Source: Planctobacterium marinum (GTDB lineage: Bacteria > Pseudomonadota > Gammaproteobacteria > Enterobacterales > Alteromonadaceae). From it: 64,000 bases of DNA. The stretch's first letter is position 1, and each line of letters begins with the position of its first letter. The stretch is from positions 186,001 to 250,000 of the forward strand of contig NZ_AP027272.1 in assembly GCF_036322805.1 (NCBI RefSeq). The letters are read 5' to 3'. A model generated the notes under the pieces. That model saw only the letters and a program-made list of their open reading frames with translations, did no database searches and was not told where the DNA came from. This document shows, in pieces, positions 41,549 through 51,069 of this stretch. Position numbers and translations under genes: made by a program.

Positions 41549-42448
41549 ATGTATCGAATTAGCACGCCAGTGACGCCCGAAGAAATGGAAGCCTATTTTT
41601 TATTTCGCTGGCAAGTCTTGCGGGAACCATTTAATTTTCCTCAGGGTTCAGAAAAAGACGAATACGAAGGGGTAGCCGAACACCGAATGTTGTTGTCTCC
41701 AGACGGTGACATTGTGGCGGTGGGACGGGTGCATTTAAATGTCCAGGAAGAAGCGCAAATTCGACATATTGCAGTGTCGGCCAAGCATCGCAAGAAAGGC
41801 CTGGGTAGCTTGATCCTGAGTGCACTGGAGGAAGAGGCGAAAAAACAGGGAGCCTTGCGAGCCGTAACGAATAGCCTTGATACTTCCGTTGCCTTTTTTG
41901 CCTCTGCGGGGTACTACATTGAGGATACCCCTGAAGCGCTGGGTAAGCAAAAACGACAGCACATGGTGAAGAAGTTGGATGTACAGTCTACAGTGCGCCT
42001 GCATCCTAAATGGTGTACTGAACTGCAATCTACCTGGCACGAGACTATTCCCATTTCAGAACAAATGGGCATTACCCTGCATCAATACACGGGTAAGACG
42101 TTGGAAGCACGAGCCTCTCTTAATAAAAATATTAATCTGCATGGCTCTATGTTCGCTGGTAGCATCTTTTCCCTGGCAACCTTGACTGGCTGGGGCATGA
42201 TATTTTTACAGCTCAAAGAGCGCGGTCTAGAGGGGGATATTGTGCTGGGGGATGGCAACGTACACTACCACAAGCCTGTGACTGCCGAGCCTCGGGCCAT
42301 TTGTAACATCGAAACCATGTCTGGTAAGTTCCACTACATCGAACGCAAGAAAAAGTGTCGTCTGGAGCTGCAGGTGAACATCCAAGACGGCGACATAGCC
42401 GTGGCGGAGTTTTACGGTGTTTATTGGGTGTTACCCATCATCGAATAA
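41549..42448 (+). CDS. fabY: GNAT acetyltransferase fused to YiiD-type thioesterase domain
   Basis: 299 residues in two domains. The N-terminal GNAT part (about 1-145) has IRHIAVSAKHRKKGLGSLIL. The C-terminal YiiD_C hotdog domain (about 150-299) has NLHGSMFAGSIFSLATLTGW and DGNVHYHKPVTAEPRA. This arrangement is that of E. coli YiiD, also called FabY, which lies next to dtd there too. An early role in fatty acid synthesis has been proposed for the family. I saw no ribosome site better than AAGG about 10 bases upstream. Confidence 0.85.
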   Translation: MYRISTPVTPEEMEAYFLFRWQVLREPFNFPQGSEKDEYEGVAEHRMLLSPDGDIVAVGRVHLNVQEEAQIRHIAVSAKHRKKGLGSLILSALEEEAKKQGALRAVTNSLDTSVAFFASAGYYIEDTPEALGKQKRQHMVKKLDVQSTVRLHPKWCTELQSTWHETIPISEQMGITLHQYTGKTLEARASLNKNINLHGSMFAGSIFSLATLTGWGMIFLQLKERGLEGDIVLGDGNVHYHKPVTAEPRAICNIETMSGKFHYIERKKKCRLELQVNIQDGDIAVAEFYGVYWVLPIIE

Positions 42449-42605
42449 GCTGCGCTATATGCTGTAATTGTGAACCTGTTTAGGTAATTGCAGTTCGCAT
42501 CCTGATAAATGTTAGCCTAATATTGTTGTTATTTGCGTCAATTATTGATTTGCTTTGGAAAATCAGAACGTTGTCATCACCAATGGCATCAAATAAGCGG
42601 CTGAT

Positions 42606-44582
42606 ATGGGTAATAGTCTGCAACAAAATCTGACCATCCGGCTTCTGCGGGTGCTCAGATATAATAAAGCCAGAACCGAGAGGGCGCTGGAATTGATGTC
42701 GCCTGAAAAGCGCGATGCCTTCCATATTATTCCATTTCTTTTGCATGTTAATCACCAGAGTTTCCCGGGCTTTGTGGATGATCCAAAAACGCCCTTAGGC
42801 CTGATCAATTATTCCTTACGAGATGAACTCACAGAGGCATTGCACCGGGTTTTCCCCGAACAGCAAGCGCTTATCGATGATATGAAGCCCATCTGGCCCA
42901 AGCGGCGCATGATAGAGTCACTGGTGTTAATGGGCAGTATTGGCACGATCGCGCAATCAGAACAGTCTGATTTTGACTACTGGGTTTGTGTGGATGGCAC
43001 TCGCTACAAACAAGCCCACTTTCGTTTATTGCAAAAAAAGCTGCACCAGATTGAACTGTGGGCTGAGAAACAATTTGGCATGGAAGTGCACTTTTTCCTG
43101 TCGGATATCGAAAAGGTGCGAGCTAATGATTTTGGCGTTGCCGACGGTGAAAGTTCCGGCAGCGCGCAGGCTATTTTCTTAAAAGCAGAATTCTATACCA
43201 CTAATATTGTTGTCGCAGGTAAAGCGCCGTTTTGGTGGCTCTTGCATGAGGGGGCCACAGATCAGCAATACCAACAGCTGCAGTCCTCTTTGAAAGCAGG
43301 GGTGTCGCCTGAACCTAAATGGTTTATGGATTTGGGTAATATAGAGCGTATGGATACCGCGGAGTTATTTGGCGCTGCCATCTGGCAAATCAGTAAGGCC
43401 ATGGATTCGCCTTTCAAGTCAGTATTAAAAATGGCTAAGTTGGAAGTGTTTCTGGCCAATATCGACAGCCATCAACCTCTGTGTAGTTTATTGCGAACTG
43501 CTGTACACAATGGCACCAAAGCCGAAGGGGGTCAGGAGTTTATCGATCCTTATGGGATTATGTTTGATCACATCATTGAGCATTATCAAAAGGCGGGTGA
43601 GACAGAAACGGTAGAGCTTTTGCAGCTGTGTTTGTATCTTAAAAGTGATTGTGGTCTGAGCTTGCCGGCGGATGAGTCGGCTTTTCACTTCAAGCGCAAG
43701 ATCATTATGGCCTATGTGGAGAAGTGGGGTTGGTCGCGGGATAAGATAAAGAAAGTTGACCGTATTAAGTATTGGGATTTCAAGGAGTTGTCGCAAATTG
43801 GTAAACGCATTCACGCATTTTTGATCGGCTGTTATCGCCGCATTTCAGTTAAAATTGCTGATCATAAACAAATGGTAAGCAAAGAAGATGTTACGGTTAT
43901 CGGGCGTAAGATAGATTCTTTTTACTCTAAGAAAGAAAACAAAATCGATTACATGCGCAATGCGTTTGAAGAAGGTGCGTATTGCAAAATAGTTACCATA
44001 AAAGCCGAGCCGCAAAGTAACAATCGCCGGCGTTGGTCACTATATCGCGGTAATCAAATCGACTGGAATGATTCTGCGTTGGGCAAAGTATTGATGAAAA
44101 GCGCCTGGAATCCTATCGAAATTGTATTGTGGGCGGTGTTTAACGGAGTCATGGATGGCGAGACTAAAATCATGCTCTCTTATCATGCTGAGCCCGTCAC
44201 CGAAAGGGACTTGCTGGATCTCACTAAAGTTCTTGAAAAGCTATTTCCACCGGTGCGGATTTCAGACATTAAACGCAACGCCCTGCTTGTACCCTTTAGG
44301 ATAATCAACTGCCTGGCCGTGGTGAATTTTGAGAGTCGACGCCACAAACCCGAAAGCGAAACATTAAAGCTGATTTATTACACCAGTTGGGGGGAATTAT
44401 ACTGTGTCGATGGCTTTAAAGCGTTGGAAGCAATGCGCTTTGATTTATGCGATGTTGACCCCGCACCTAACAAATACTTTTATGCCCCTGACGGTTCTTA
44501 TCGGGATCGTTTGTTTGTCGATTTCAAAGAGCGGGCTGATATGGACTTTTCCAAGGAGTTGAGGAAAGCAGAAGGTAGTTAA
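42606..44582 (+). CDS. Class I adenylate cyclase, short form
   Basis: 658-residue protein with a class I (CyaA) catalytic nucleotidyltransferase core. LMGSIGTIAQSEQSDFDYWV matches the MGS...S-D-D-W catalytic pattern of enterobacterial CyaA, followed by LGVEVHFFL-like FGMEVHFFLSD and ESSGSAQ. It should make cAMP from ATP. It is about 190 residues shorter than E. coli CyaA (848 aa): the C-terminal regulatory half is reduced and I saw no phosphotransferase-regulated histidine region that I could match. It may be a second cyclase or the organism's CyaA. Convergent with rpoH. Confidence 0.85.
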   Translation: MGNSLQQNLTIRLLRVLRYNKARTERALELMSPEKRDAFHIIPFLLHVNHQSFPGFVDDPKTPLGLINYSLRDELTEALHRVFPEQQALIDDMKPIWPKRRMIESLVLMGSIGTIAQSEQSDFDYWVCVDGTRYKQAHFRLLQKKLHQIELWAEKQFGMEVHFFLSDIEKVRANDFGVADGESSGSAQAIFLKAEFYTTNIVVAGKAPFWWLLHEGATDQQYQQLQSSLKAGVSPEPKWFMDLGNIERMDTAELFGAAIWQISKAMDSPFKSVLKMAKLEVFLANIDSHQPLCSLLRTAVHNGTKAEGGQEFIDPYGIMFDHIIEHYQKAGETETVELLQLCLYLKSDCGLSLPADESAFHFKRKIIMAYVEKWGWSRDKIKKVDRIKYWDFKELSQIGKRIHAFLIGCYRRISVKIADHKQMVSKEDVTVIGRKIDSFYSKKENKIDYMRNAFEEGAYCKIVTIKAEPQSNNRRRWSLYRGNQIDWNDSALGKVLMKSAWNPIEIVLWAVFNGVMDGETKIMLSYHAEPVTERDLLDLTKVLEKLFPPVRISDIKRNALLVPFRIINCLAVVNFESRRHKPESETLKLIYYTSWGELYCVDGFKALEAMRFDLCDVDPAPNKYFYAPDGSYRDRLFVDFKERADMDFSKELRKAEGS

Positions 44583-44590
44583 AACTCCGG

Positions 44591-44619
44591 AAAAAAAGCC
44601 GCTGTACAGCGGCTTTTTT
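44591..44619. terminator. Bidirectional terminator between adenylate cyclase and rpoH
   Basis: Seven A, the palindrome GCCGCTGT/ACAGCGGC (44598-44613) and six T. Suited to both convergent genes. Confidence 0.85.
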
Positions 44620-44641
44620 AATGCTTTGAGGTGCTACAGGT

Positions 44642-45493
44642 CTAGCTCATCGCACTTTGTAGTTTCTTCATGGCATTTTTCTCAATCTGACGTACACGCT
44701 CGGCAGAAACATTATATTTGTCTGCCAGGTCCTGCAATGTGGTCTTTTCATCAGATAACCAGCGAGTTTGTAAAATGTGCTGACTGCGCTCATCCAGAGT
44801 TTTAATTGCTGAATACAAACGCGCAGAGGCGTTTTGATCCCAATCGGCATTAATTACAGCAGATTCTACGTCTTCACTTTTATCTTCCAGGTATTGTACT
44901 GGAGCAAAACTGCCACTTTCATCATCGTCAGCAGAAAGATCAAAAGCTTGATCCTGGCTGCTCATACGCGCTTCCATTTGCAACACTTCTTTGGTGCTTA
45001 CACCGAGCTCGTTGGCAACCGTTTGGACTTCTTCATGAGTAAACCAACCCAAACGTTTTTTAGCCTTACGCAGATTAAAGAACAGTTTGCGCTGTGCTTT
45101 GGTGGTGGCAACTTTAACGATACGCCAATTGCGCAACACAAATTCGTGTATTTCAGCTTTTATCCAGTGTACTGCAAATGACACAAGGCGCACGCCCATG
45201 GTGGGGTCGAAGCGTTTCACGGCTTTCATCAAACCGATGTTACCCTCTTGGATCAGGTCGGCTTGAGGTAGGCCGTAACCTGAGTATGACTTGGCGATAT
45301 GCACTACGAATCGCAGGTGCGACATAATCAGCTTTCGTGCTGACTCCAAGTCCTCATCTTCTCTTAAGCGAGTTGCTAATGCACGTTCCTCTTCAGCAGA
45401 TAGCATGTTTATGCCACTCACATACTGAATGTACGAATCCAGACTTCCGCTTTGTGGGATGCTTAAAGCCATGGACTGTAATTTTGTGCTCAT
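44642..45493 (-). CDS. rpoH: Heat-shock sigma factor RpoH (sigma 32)
   Basis: 283-residue sigma-70 family factor directing RNA polymerase to heat-shock promoters. Region 2 ([39 protein letters not shown]), the RpoH box [17 protein letters not shown] that distinguishes this family, and region 4 ([20 protein letters not shown]) are clear. Length matches E. coli (284 aa). In many gammaproteobacteria it directly follows ftsX; here an EAL-HDOD gene lies between them. Confidence 0.98.
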   Translation of the reverse strand: MSTKLQSMALSIPQSGSLDSYIQYVSGINMLSAEEERALATRLREDEDLESARKLIMSHLRFVVHIAKSYSGYGLPQADLIQEGNIGLMKAVKRFDPTMGVRLVSFAVHWIKAEIHEFVLRNWRIVKVATTKAQRKLFFNLRKAKKRLGWFTHEEVQTVANELGVSTKEVLQMEARMSSQDQAFDLSADDDESGSFAPVQYLEDKSEDVESAVINADWDQNASARLYSAIKTLDERSQHILQTRWLSDEKTTLQDLADKYNVSAERVRQIEKNAMKKLQSAMS

Positions 45494-45799
45494 ATTTACC
45501 TCTTCAATTTTTGCCGCTCGGATGCTAGCACAGCAAGCCGCTGATCGCCAGAGTTAACCAATCAGTTAACATACGTATGCATTGGGAAATAGTTCAATTG
45601 ATGTTGTTTTAACCGAAACGAATAGATTAATATTTGTTGTTACCATGTCAGACCTGCTAAAGTTTATTTTTGTTTCGTGTCACAGGGATGAATTCTGCCT
45701 TTGAAATGTAACAGTTTTTTAAATCAAGGGTTTATTCCCGGCTCAGAAACGATGGAGTCGATGTTGATTAGAGAGCGATTGCTGCTAAGAGGTAGATAG
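45494..45799. other. Divergent intergenic region rpoH / EAL-HDOD gene
   Basis: 306 bases with no gene. It should contain the rpoH promoter(s) and 5' leader and the promoter of the divergent EAL-HDOD gene. CAGTTAACATACGTATGCATTG around 45570 contains short overlapping palindromes, but no regulator site that I can name. The rpoH ATG is preceded by GAGGT. Confidence 0.4.
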
Positions 45800-47017
45800 A
45801 TGTTTGCGTATGTAGCTCGACAGGCCATATTAGACCGGGATAAAAACGTACTGGGGTATGAGCTGTTGTTTCGCGATGGAAAGCAGAACTGTTTTCCTAA
45901 TGTCGCCCCCGACGAGGCTACGCCAAAAATCCTGGCCAGTAATCATTTAACCTTGGGCCTTGATGAAATAACGGGTGGAAAACTATCTTTTATTAATTTC
46001 TACGAAGATACTTTATTGTATCGCTTTCCTACCTCACTCGACCCTATGGCGGTGGTCATTGAAATAGTCGAAACCGCGCCCATCAGTAAAGAATTATTAG
46101 CCGCTTGCAAGCATATTAAACAGTTGGGTTATCGCCTTGCGTTAGACGATCACGACTTTGATCCAAAGTGGGATGTGTTCTTACCTTATATCGATATTAT
46201 CAAAGTCGATATTCGCGAGAGTGACTACGAAACCATCAAAAAACACGTCCCTAAGTTCCTGGATGCCAAAGTTAAGCTGATAGCAGAAAAAGTTGAGACG
46301 TATGAAGAATATGAGTTGTACAGGGATCTAGGTTGCCATTATTTTCAGGGCTATTTTTACGCAAGACCTGAAGTTATCAAACAGAAAAATATCCCCAATA
46401 ATAAATTATCTCTGTTGGAGCTTATTGGGGAAAGCGCCAAATCAGAAATGAACTTTGATCGCATCAACGACATCATTGAGCGCGATGTGGCATTGTCTTA
46501 CATGTTATTGCGCTTTATTAATAATCCCACCATCAACAAACGCAATAAGATTTCCTCGTTGCGCCATGCGCTTAATTATATGGGGGAAGTAGAACTGAAA
46601 AAGTTTATTGCTTTGTTAGCATTGGCAAATCTTGGGGATGCCAAGCCGATGGAGTTGTTGCAAGTATCGCTCATCAGAGCAAAATTCTGTGAATTATTGG
46701 CGGCCCATCGTCACGATCCGGAAAACCCACCGAAAGGCTTTTTAGTGGGATTATTTTCGCTAATCGATGCCATGTTAGATCGCGAGATGACCAATCTCAT
46801 GGAAAATCTGCCGCTGTCCGATGATCTTAAAGCGGCCCTATGTGGAGAGAAGAACAATTTATTGTTTTACCTGGAATTGGCCAAAACCTTTGAGTCCGCC
46901 AATTGGGCGCGCACCCGGAAATTGTCCCAATCCTTAAAGGTGGAACAAAAGGTATTGCACGGCATTTATAATCAAGCGGTAGTATGGAGTAATGCCATGC
47001 GCCAGAGTATCGGCTGA
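45800..47017 (+). CDS. EAL-HDOD domain signalling protein (YuxH/CdgJ type)
   Basis: 405 residues. The N-terminal EAL-fold domain (about 1-200) has YELLFR instead of EAL, FINFYED, VIEIVET, ALDDHDFD and KVDIRESD, so several metal and c-di-GMP ligands are altered. The C-terminal HDOD domain (about 200-400) includes LSLLELIGESAKSE and ISSLRHALNYMGEVELKKF. Related proteins such as Vibrio CdgJ affect motility; c-di-GMP binding or hydrolysis is uncertain. AGAGGTAGATAG provides the ribosome site. Located, convergent with ftsX, between ftsX and rpoH. Confidence 0.87.
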   Translation: MFAYVARQAILDRDKNVLGYELLFRDGKQNCFPNVAPDEATPKILASNHLTLGLDEITGGKLSFINFYEDTLLYRFPTSLDPMAVVIEIVETAPISKELLAACKHIKQLGYRLALDDHDFDPKWDVFLPYIDIIKVDIRESDYETIKKHVPKFLDAKVKLIAEKVETYEEYELYRDLGCHYFQGYFYARPEVIKQKNIPNNKLSLLELIGESAKSEMNFDRINDIIERDVALSYMLLRFINNPTINKRNKISSLRHALNYMGEVELKKFIALLALANLGDAKPMELLQVSLIRAKFCELLAAHRHDPENPPKGFLVGLFSLIDAMLDREMTNLMENLPLSDDLKAALCGEKNNLLFYLELAKTFESANWARTRKLSQSLKVEQKVLHGIYNQAVVWSNAMRQSIG

Positions 47018-47037
47018 GCTTGCGAAACCGATTTCGG

Positions 47038-48018
47038 TTATTGAGGTTCAATTTGCCGAACGTAGCGAGATACGGATATCGCTGAGCCTGTAAGCCCCAT
47101 AAATACGGAAATACCCAGCATACTCATCAAGGTGCTAAAGCCCATGCCGGCCAGAACGAAATCCTGATTGTACAAAGACAAAATGTCTTCGATGTTTGAT
47201 GACATCCACCATAGCAACAGGGCAATAGTGATCCATGCCATGATCCCGCCCAAAAATCCGTACCAGAAACCCGTATAGAGAAATGGGCGCTGGATGAAAC
47301 TGTCAGTGGCACCCACCAATTTCATGATCAAGATTTCACTGCGTTTGTTGAAAATATTTAAGCGGATGGTATTGCCCACAATCAGGATAACAGCGATGAA
47401 TAACAGCACGGCGATCATAGATACCAATTCATTAGCAATGGCCAGAATGGCGTGCAACCGCTCCAACCACTCAATATCCAGCTTGCCGGATTCCACTTCG
47501 CGCTCTTGCAATAGCTTATCCAACAGGGCTTTTGCACTGCCGGGAGCGCCGTGTTTGTCAGCAGGGTAAACCAGTAGCACATCGGGTAATGGATTGCTGT
47601 CCAGATAATCTACGGCATCGCCAAAGCCCGACAACGTCCGAAACTCTTCCAGTGCATCGTCGGCGGAGACAAAAGTTAAACTGTCGATTTCAGGCCAGGT
47701 CCTGACTCGTTTAATCAGTTGTTGAATGTCAGCGTCGCTGGCTTGTTTCTTCAGAAATACAGAAATTTCTGCCGCCTGTTGCGTATCGGCGCTGATATTA
47801 TTGAGGTTTTTCACCAGTACATAGAGAGTGCCCGGCAGCGTAATACTCAAGCCAAGCACGGCAATGGTCATCACTGAAGCCAATGGTGTACGAATGATTT
47901 CGCCAAAACTGGCTATGCATTGACGAAAGTGGCTGGTGAAAAACATTATCACTCTTTGTACAAAGGTGATCTGGTGTTGCTGGGCACCACTTTGACGACT
48001 TTTAAATAACAAACTCAT
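47038..48018 (-). CDS. ftsX: Cell division protein FtsX
   Basis: 326-residue inner-membrane partner of FtsE. A cytoplasmic N-terminus, first span (about residues 45-70, MTIAVLGLSITLPGTLYVLV), a large periplasmic loop (about 72-200) that contacts amidase activators such as EnvC, and three C-terminal spans with NTIRLNIFNKRSEILIMKLV between the second and third. It overlaps ftsE by 4 bases (ATGA). With amiB in the same window, the FtsEX-EnvC-amidase pathway of septal splitting is represented. Confidence 0.96.
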   Translation of the reverse strand: MSLLFKSRQSGAQQHQITFVQRVIMFFTSHFRQCIASFGEIIRTPLASVMTIAVLGLSITLPGTLYVLVKNLNNISADTQQAAEISVFLKKQASDADIQQLIKRVRTWPEIDSLTFVSADDALEEFRTLSGFGDAVDYLDSNPLPDVLLVYPADKHGAPGSAKALLDKLLQEREVESGKLDIEWLERLHAILAIANELVSMIAVLLFIAVILIVGNTIRLNIFNKRSEILIMKLVGATDSFIQRPFLYTGFWYGFLGGIMAWITIALLLWWMSSNIEDILSLYNQDFVLAGMGFSTLMSMLGISVFMGLTGSAISVSRYVRQIEPQ

Positions 48019-48698
48019 AGCTCAGCCCCGGATTCGGTGAGGCCGTCGTTGATCATTTGTCCAGATTTGAGGGTCAGAGTGCGGTAATGCATGCGGGCAA
48101 TCAAACCCAAATCGTGGGTGGCGATGAACACCGAGGCGCCGGCTTTATTGAAGGCTTCAAATAAGCGGATAATTTCCAGCGACAGCGCCGGGTCCAGGTT
48201 ACCAGTGGGCTCGTCCGCGAGAATAATTGGCGGGCGATTGACTACCGCACGCGCGATACCAACACGTTGCTGCTCGCCACCTGAGAGGGTTGCTGGTGGA
48301 TTGTGCTGTTTGTGTAATAGCCCCACGCGATCCAAAGCGGCGTGCACTCGCGCATAAATCTGCTTACGCGAATAACCCTCAATTACCAAGGGTAGAGCAA
48401 CATTGTCGAACACGGTTTTGTCCATCAATAGCTGATGATTCTGGAAGATCATACCAATATCACGTCGCACATAGGCGACGTCGCGGCGGGTGATGCGACT
48501 GAGATCATGGCCATTGATGTAGACCTTACCAACGCTGGGTCGCTCCATGAGGCTGATGAGCTTTAGCAGTGTGCTTTTTCCGGCACCAGAGTGACCCGTC
48601 AGAAACACCATTTCGCCGGGGGCCACGTGGAAGTCCACTTTGCTCAGTGCAAGCTGACCACCCGGGTAGGTTTTACTGACTTCTTCAAATCTGATCAT
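48015..48698 (-). CDS. ftsE: Cell division ATP-binding protein FtsE
   Basis: 227-residue ABC ATPase. Walker A GHSGAGKST near residue 36, Q-loop FQNHQLL, signature LSGGEQQRV, Walker B ILADEPTGNLD and H-loop THD are all intact. It forms a dimer that energises FtsX. Between ftsY and ftsX in the conserved order; 17 bases from ftsY. Confidence 0.97.
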   Translation of the reverse strand: MIRFEEVSKTYPGGQLALSKVDFHVAPGEMVFLTGHSGAGKSTLLKLISLMERPSVGKVYINGHDLSRITRRDVAYVRRDIGMIFQNHQLLMDKTVFDNVALPLVIEGYSRKQIYARVHAALDRVGLLHKQHNPPATLSGGEQQRVGIARAVVNRPPIILADEPTGNLDPALSLEIIRLFEAFNKAGASVFIATHDLGLIARMHYRTLTLKSGQMINDGLTESGAEL

Positions 48699-48715
48699 TC
48701 TGCTGGCGGATCTTA

Positions 48716-49882
48716 TTATTTTTGTTGTTGGAATAATGCGTCAACAAAGGTATTGGCGTCAAATGTCTGTAAATCATCTATGCCTTCACCGACACCGATA
48801 AAGCGCACTGGCGTCTGGAATTTATCCGCTAGGGCAAAGATAACCCCACCCTTGGCGGTGCCGTCTAATTTGGTGAGCGTGATGCCCGTTATCCCCACTG
48901 CTTCACTGAACAGGTTCATCTGGCTAACAGCATTTTGGCCAGTACCGGCATCAAGGGTTAACATCACTTCATGGGGGGCTTCAGGGTCCAGTTTTTTCAT
49001 CACCCGAACCACTTTTTTCAGCTCTTCCATCAGGTTGTCTTTGTTTTGCAAGCGTCCGGCAGTATCCGCGATGAGGACGTCGGCATTACGCGCTTTGGCT
49101 GATTGCAATGCATCAAATAATACCGATGCACTGTCGGCGCCAGTGTGCTGAGCAATAACCGGAATGTCGTTGCGCTCACCCCATACCTGCAGTTGTTCAA
49201 CAGCTGCAGCCCGGAAGGTATCTCCAGCTGCCAGCATCACAGATTTGCCCTGGCTTTTTAATTGTTTTGCCAGTTTGCCAATGGTGGTGGTTTTACCTAC
49301 GCCATTAACACCGACCATCAAGATAACATAAGGTGATTTACTACCATCTATCTCAAGGGGAGCGCTCACGGAGGAGAGCATGTCACGCATGTGATTTTTC
49401 AGAACAGGATACAGCTCATCGGCATTTTTAAGCTGACTGCGGCTCGCTAGATCGGTTAATTCGTCAATAATTTTTGTGGTGGTTTCCACTCCCAAGTCTG
49501 CTGTTAACAGCTGAGTTTCTAATTCCTCAAACAGATCATCATCAATGTTTTTCCCCAGAAAAAGATTCGCCATGCCGGACCCGATACTATCTCCGGTCTT
49601 GGCCAGGCCTCTTTTAAGCCGAGTAAAGAAGTTTTCCTGAGGTTGCTCTTCCTCGATTTCCGGAGTCTGATTGTCCGTCTCTGGAACTGATTCTTCTTGA
49701 GTCTCTGGAACTGATTCTTCTTGAGTCTCTGGCTGTGTTTCCTGAACTGGTACAGGAGCTGATGCAGCCTGGTTTTGTGTCTCTGGCTGTTGTTGTGGTT
49801 TTTCTGCCTGTTCTGTGTTTTCTTGTGACAGGTCAGCCTGCTGGTTTTTATCTTTGTTAAACCAATCGAAAAATTTTGACAT
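48716..49882 (-). CDS. ftsY: Signal recognition particle receptor FtsY
   Basis: 388-residue SRP GTPase that docks ribosome-nascent chain complexes at the membrane. An acidic, Q/E/P-rich A domain (about 1-95) contains two tandem copies of an eight-residue ETQEESVP unit. The NG domain follows with GVNGVGKTTTIGKLA (G1), DTFRAAAVEQL, DTAGR (G3) and TKLDGTAKGG (G4/closing loop). Shorter than E. coli FtsY (497 aa) because of the A domain. Divergent from rsmD. Confidence 0.97.
   Translation of the reverse strand: MSKFFDWFNKDKNQQADLSQENTEQAEKPQQQPETQNQAASAPVPVQETQPETQEESVPETQEESVPETDNQTPEIEEEQPQENFFTRLKRGLAKTGDSIGSGMANLFLGKNIDDDLFEELETQLLTADLGVETTTKIIDELTDLASRSQLKNADELYPVLKNHMRDMLSSVSAPLEIDGSKSPYVILMVGVNGVGKTTTIGKLAKQLKSQGKSVMLAAGDTFRAAAVEQLQVWGERNDIPVIAQHTGADSASVLFDALQSAKARNADVLIADTAGRLQNKDNLMEELKKVVRVMKKLDPEAPHEVMLTLDAGTGQNAVSQMNLFSEAVGITGITLTKLDGTAKGGVIFALADKFQTPVRFIGVGEGIDDLQTFDANTFVDALFQQQK
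49677..49732 (-). repeat. 24-base tandem repeat within ftsY
   Basis: Two identical 24-base units (49677-49700 and 49701-49724) and the first eight bases of a third, on the plus strand starting GTCTCTGGAACTGATTC. They are in frame (8 codons) and encode the duplicated acidic unit in the FtsY A domain, so copy-number change would not break the gene. Confidence 0.85.
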
Positions 49883-50063
49883 CGTTAATCTAATTCCTGA
49901 TGTTTTAGATATTCTGAATCTATTGCGCTCAACATGAGTCTGTTACGGTTGTGCAGATCCTGATTTGGGATTTTGCTAAACTGGCGAAACGGGTCCGAAA
50001 AAGCCAATTTCAGACTATTTCTTATTCTAACGCGAGATGATATCACAGGGGAGCCAGCCTTCA

Positions 50064-50657
50064 ATGCGCGCGAAAAAATCAGCCTCATCCAAATCTTCCG
50101 GGTTTATACGAATTATTTCCGGTAAATGGCGTGGTAGAAAGCTACCGGTGATCGACAGTGAAGGGTTACGGCCCACCACAGACCGCACTAAAGAAACCCT
50201 GTTTAATTGGCTGATGCAAGATGTGGTGGACGCTCAGTGTCTCGATGTATTCGCGGGGTCTGGCTCACTTGGACTGGAGGCATTGTCCCGTTATGCTAAA
50301 TCTGTCACCCTGATTGAAAAGCAAAAAGACATTGCTGCCGCACTGAATAAAATCAAAGCCCTGCTACAAGCCAGCGATAGTGAGTTAACAGTAGTTAATC
50401 AAGATGCCGTGGCTTGGTTAAAACAGTGCCGGGGATCTTATAACCTGGTGTTTATCGATCCGCCTTTTAAGAAGAATCTGTTACAACCCGTGATAGACAC
50501 TTTACTTAGTCAAAATTTATTGCAAGATGGCGCATTGCTTTACATCGAGCATGAAATTGAACTGGATTGGCAACTACCACCACAACTAGTGGAAATAAAA
50601 CGTAAAAGCACTCGTCAGGTATGTTCATTATTGGTGCAATTTCAGGCCCAAGAATAG
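50064..50657 (+). CDS. rsmD: 16S rRNA (guanine966-N2)-methyltransferase
   Basis: 197-residue SAM-dependent methyltransferase modifying G966 of 16S rRNA. IRIISGKWRGRKLPV and GLRPTTDRTKETLFNWL are the family N-terminus. CLDVFAGSGSLGLEALSRYA is the SAM loop and FIDPPFKKNL the catalytic (D/N)PPF motif. ATG 50064 gives the E. coli length; ATG 50037 would add nine residues. It lies divergent to ftsY as in E. coli. Confidence 0.95.
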   Translation: MRAKKSASSKSSGFIRIISGKWRGRKLPVIDSEGLRPTTDRTKETLFNWLMQDVVDAQCLDVFAGSGSLGLEALSRYAKSVTLIEKQKDIAAALNKIKALLQASDSELTVVNQDAVAWLKQCRGSYNLVFIDPPFKKNLLQPVIDTLLSQNLLQDGALLYIEHEIELDWQLPPQLVEIKRKSTRQVCSLLVQFQAQE

Positions 50658-50667
50658 ATATAACATC

Positions 50668-51045
50668 ATGTACAACAAACCGAATGGTACCGGTATTTCA
50701 CGCCTTTTTAAGGCAACAAGGTGCTCAATGGATGGCATCAAGCTGGCATGGCAACACGAGTCGGCATTTCGTCAGGAATTGTCTCTGGCGCTGGTGATGT
50801 GTCCACTGGCATTTTTTGTCAGTAACTCGGTAGAACAATTACTGCTGCTGATTTTTCCGGTATTTCTGTTGGTGATTGTGGAGCTGCTGAATAGCGCAAT
50901 TGAAGCCACGGTGGACAGGATCAGCACCTCTTTACACCCTTTGTCTAAACAGGCAAAAGATATTGGCTCTGCTGCGGTGTTTTTTGTGCTGGTATTACTT
51001 ACCCTGACATGGGGCATTATTCTACTGAATAATTTTGTGCTTTAG
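50668..51045 (+). CDS. dgkA: Diacylglycerol kinase
   Basis: 125-residue trimeric inner-membrane kinase phosphorylating diacylglycerol, recycling lipid from osmoglucan synthesis. The N-terminal amphipathic part (TGISRLFKATRCSMDGIKLAWQHESAFRQE) and three spans are present. ELLNSAIEATVDR holds catalytic glutamate and metal ligands. Ten bases after rsmD, likely the same transcript. Confidence 0.95.
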   Translation: MYNKPNGTGISRLFKATRCSMDGIKLAWQHESAFRQELSLALVMCPLAFFVSNSVEQLLLLIFPVFLLVIVELLNSAIEATVDRISTSLHPLSKQAKDIGSAAVFFVLVLLTLTWGIILLNNFVL

Positions 51046-51069
51046 ATGGCGAAATTGGCCTTTTGAAGC

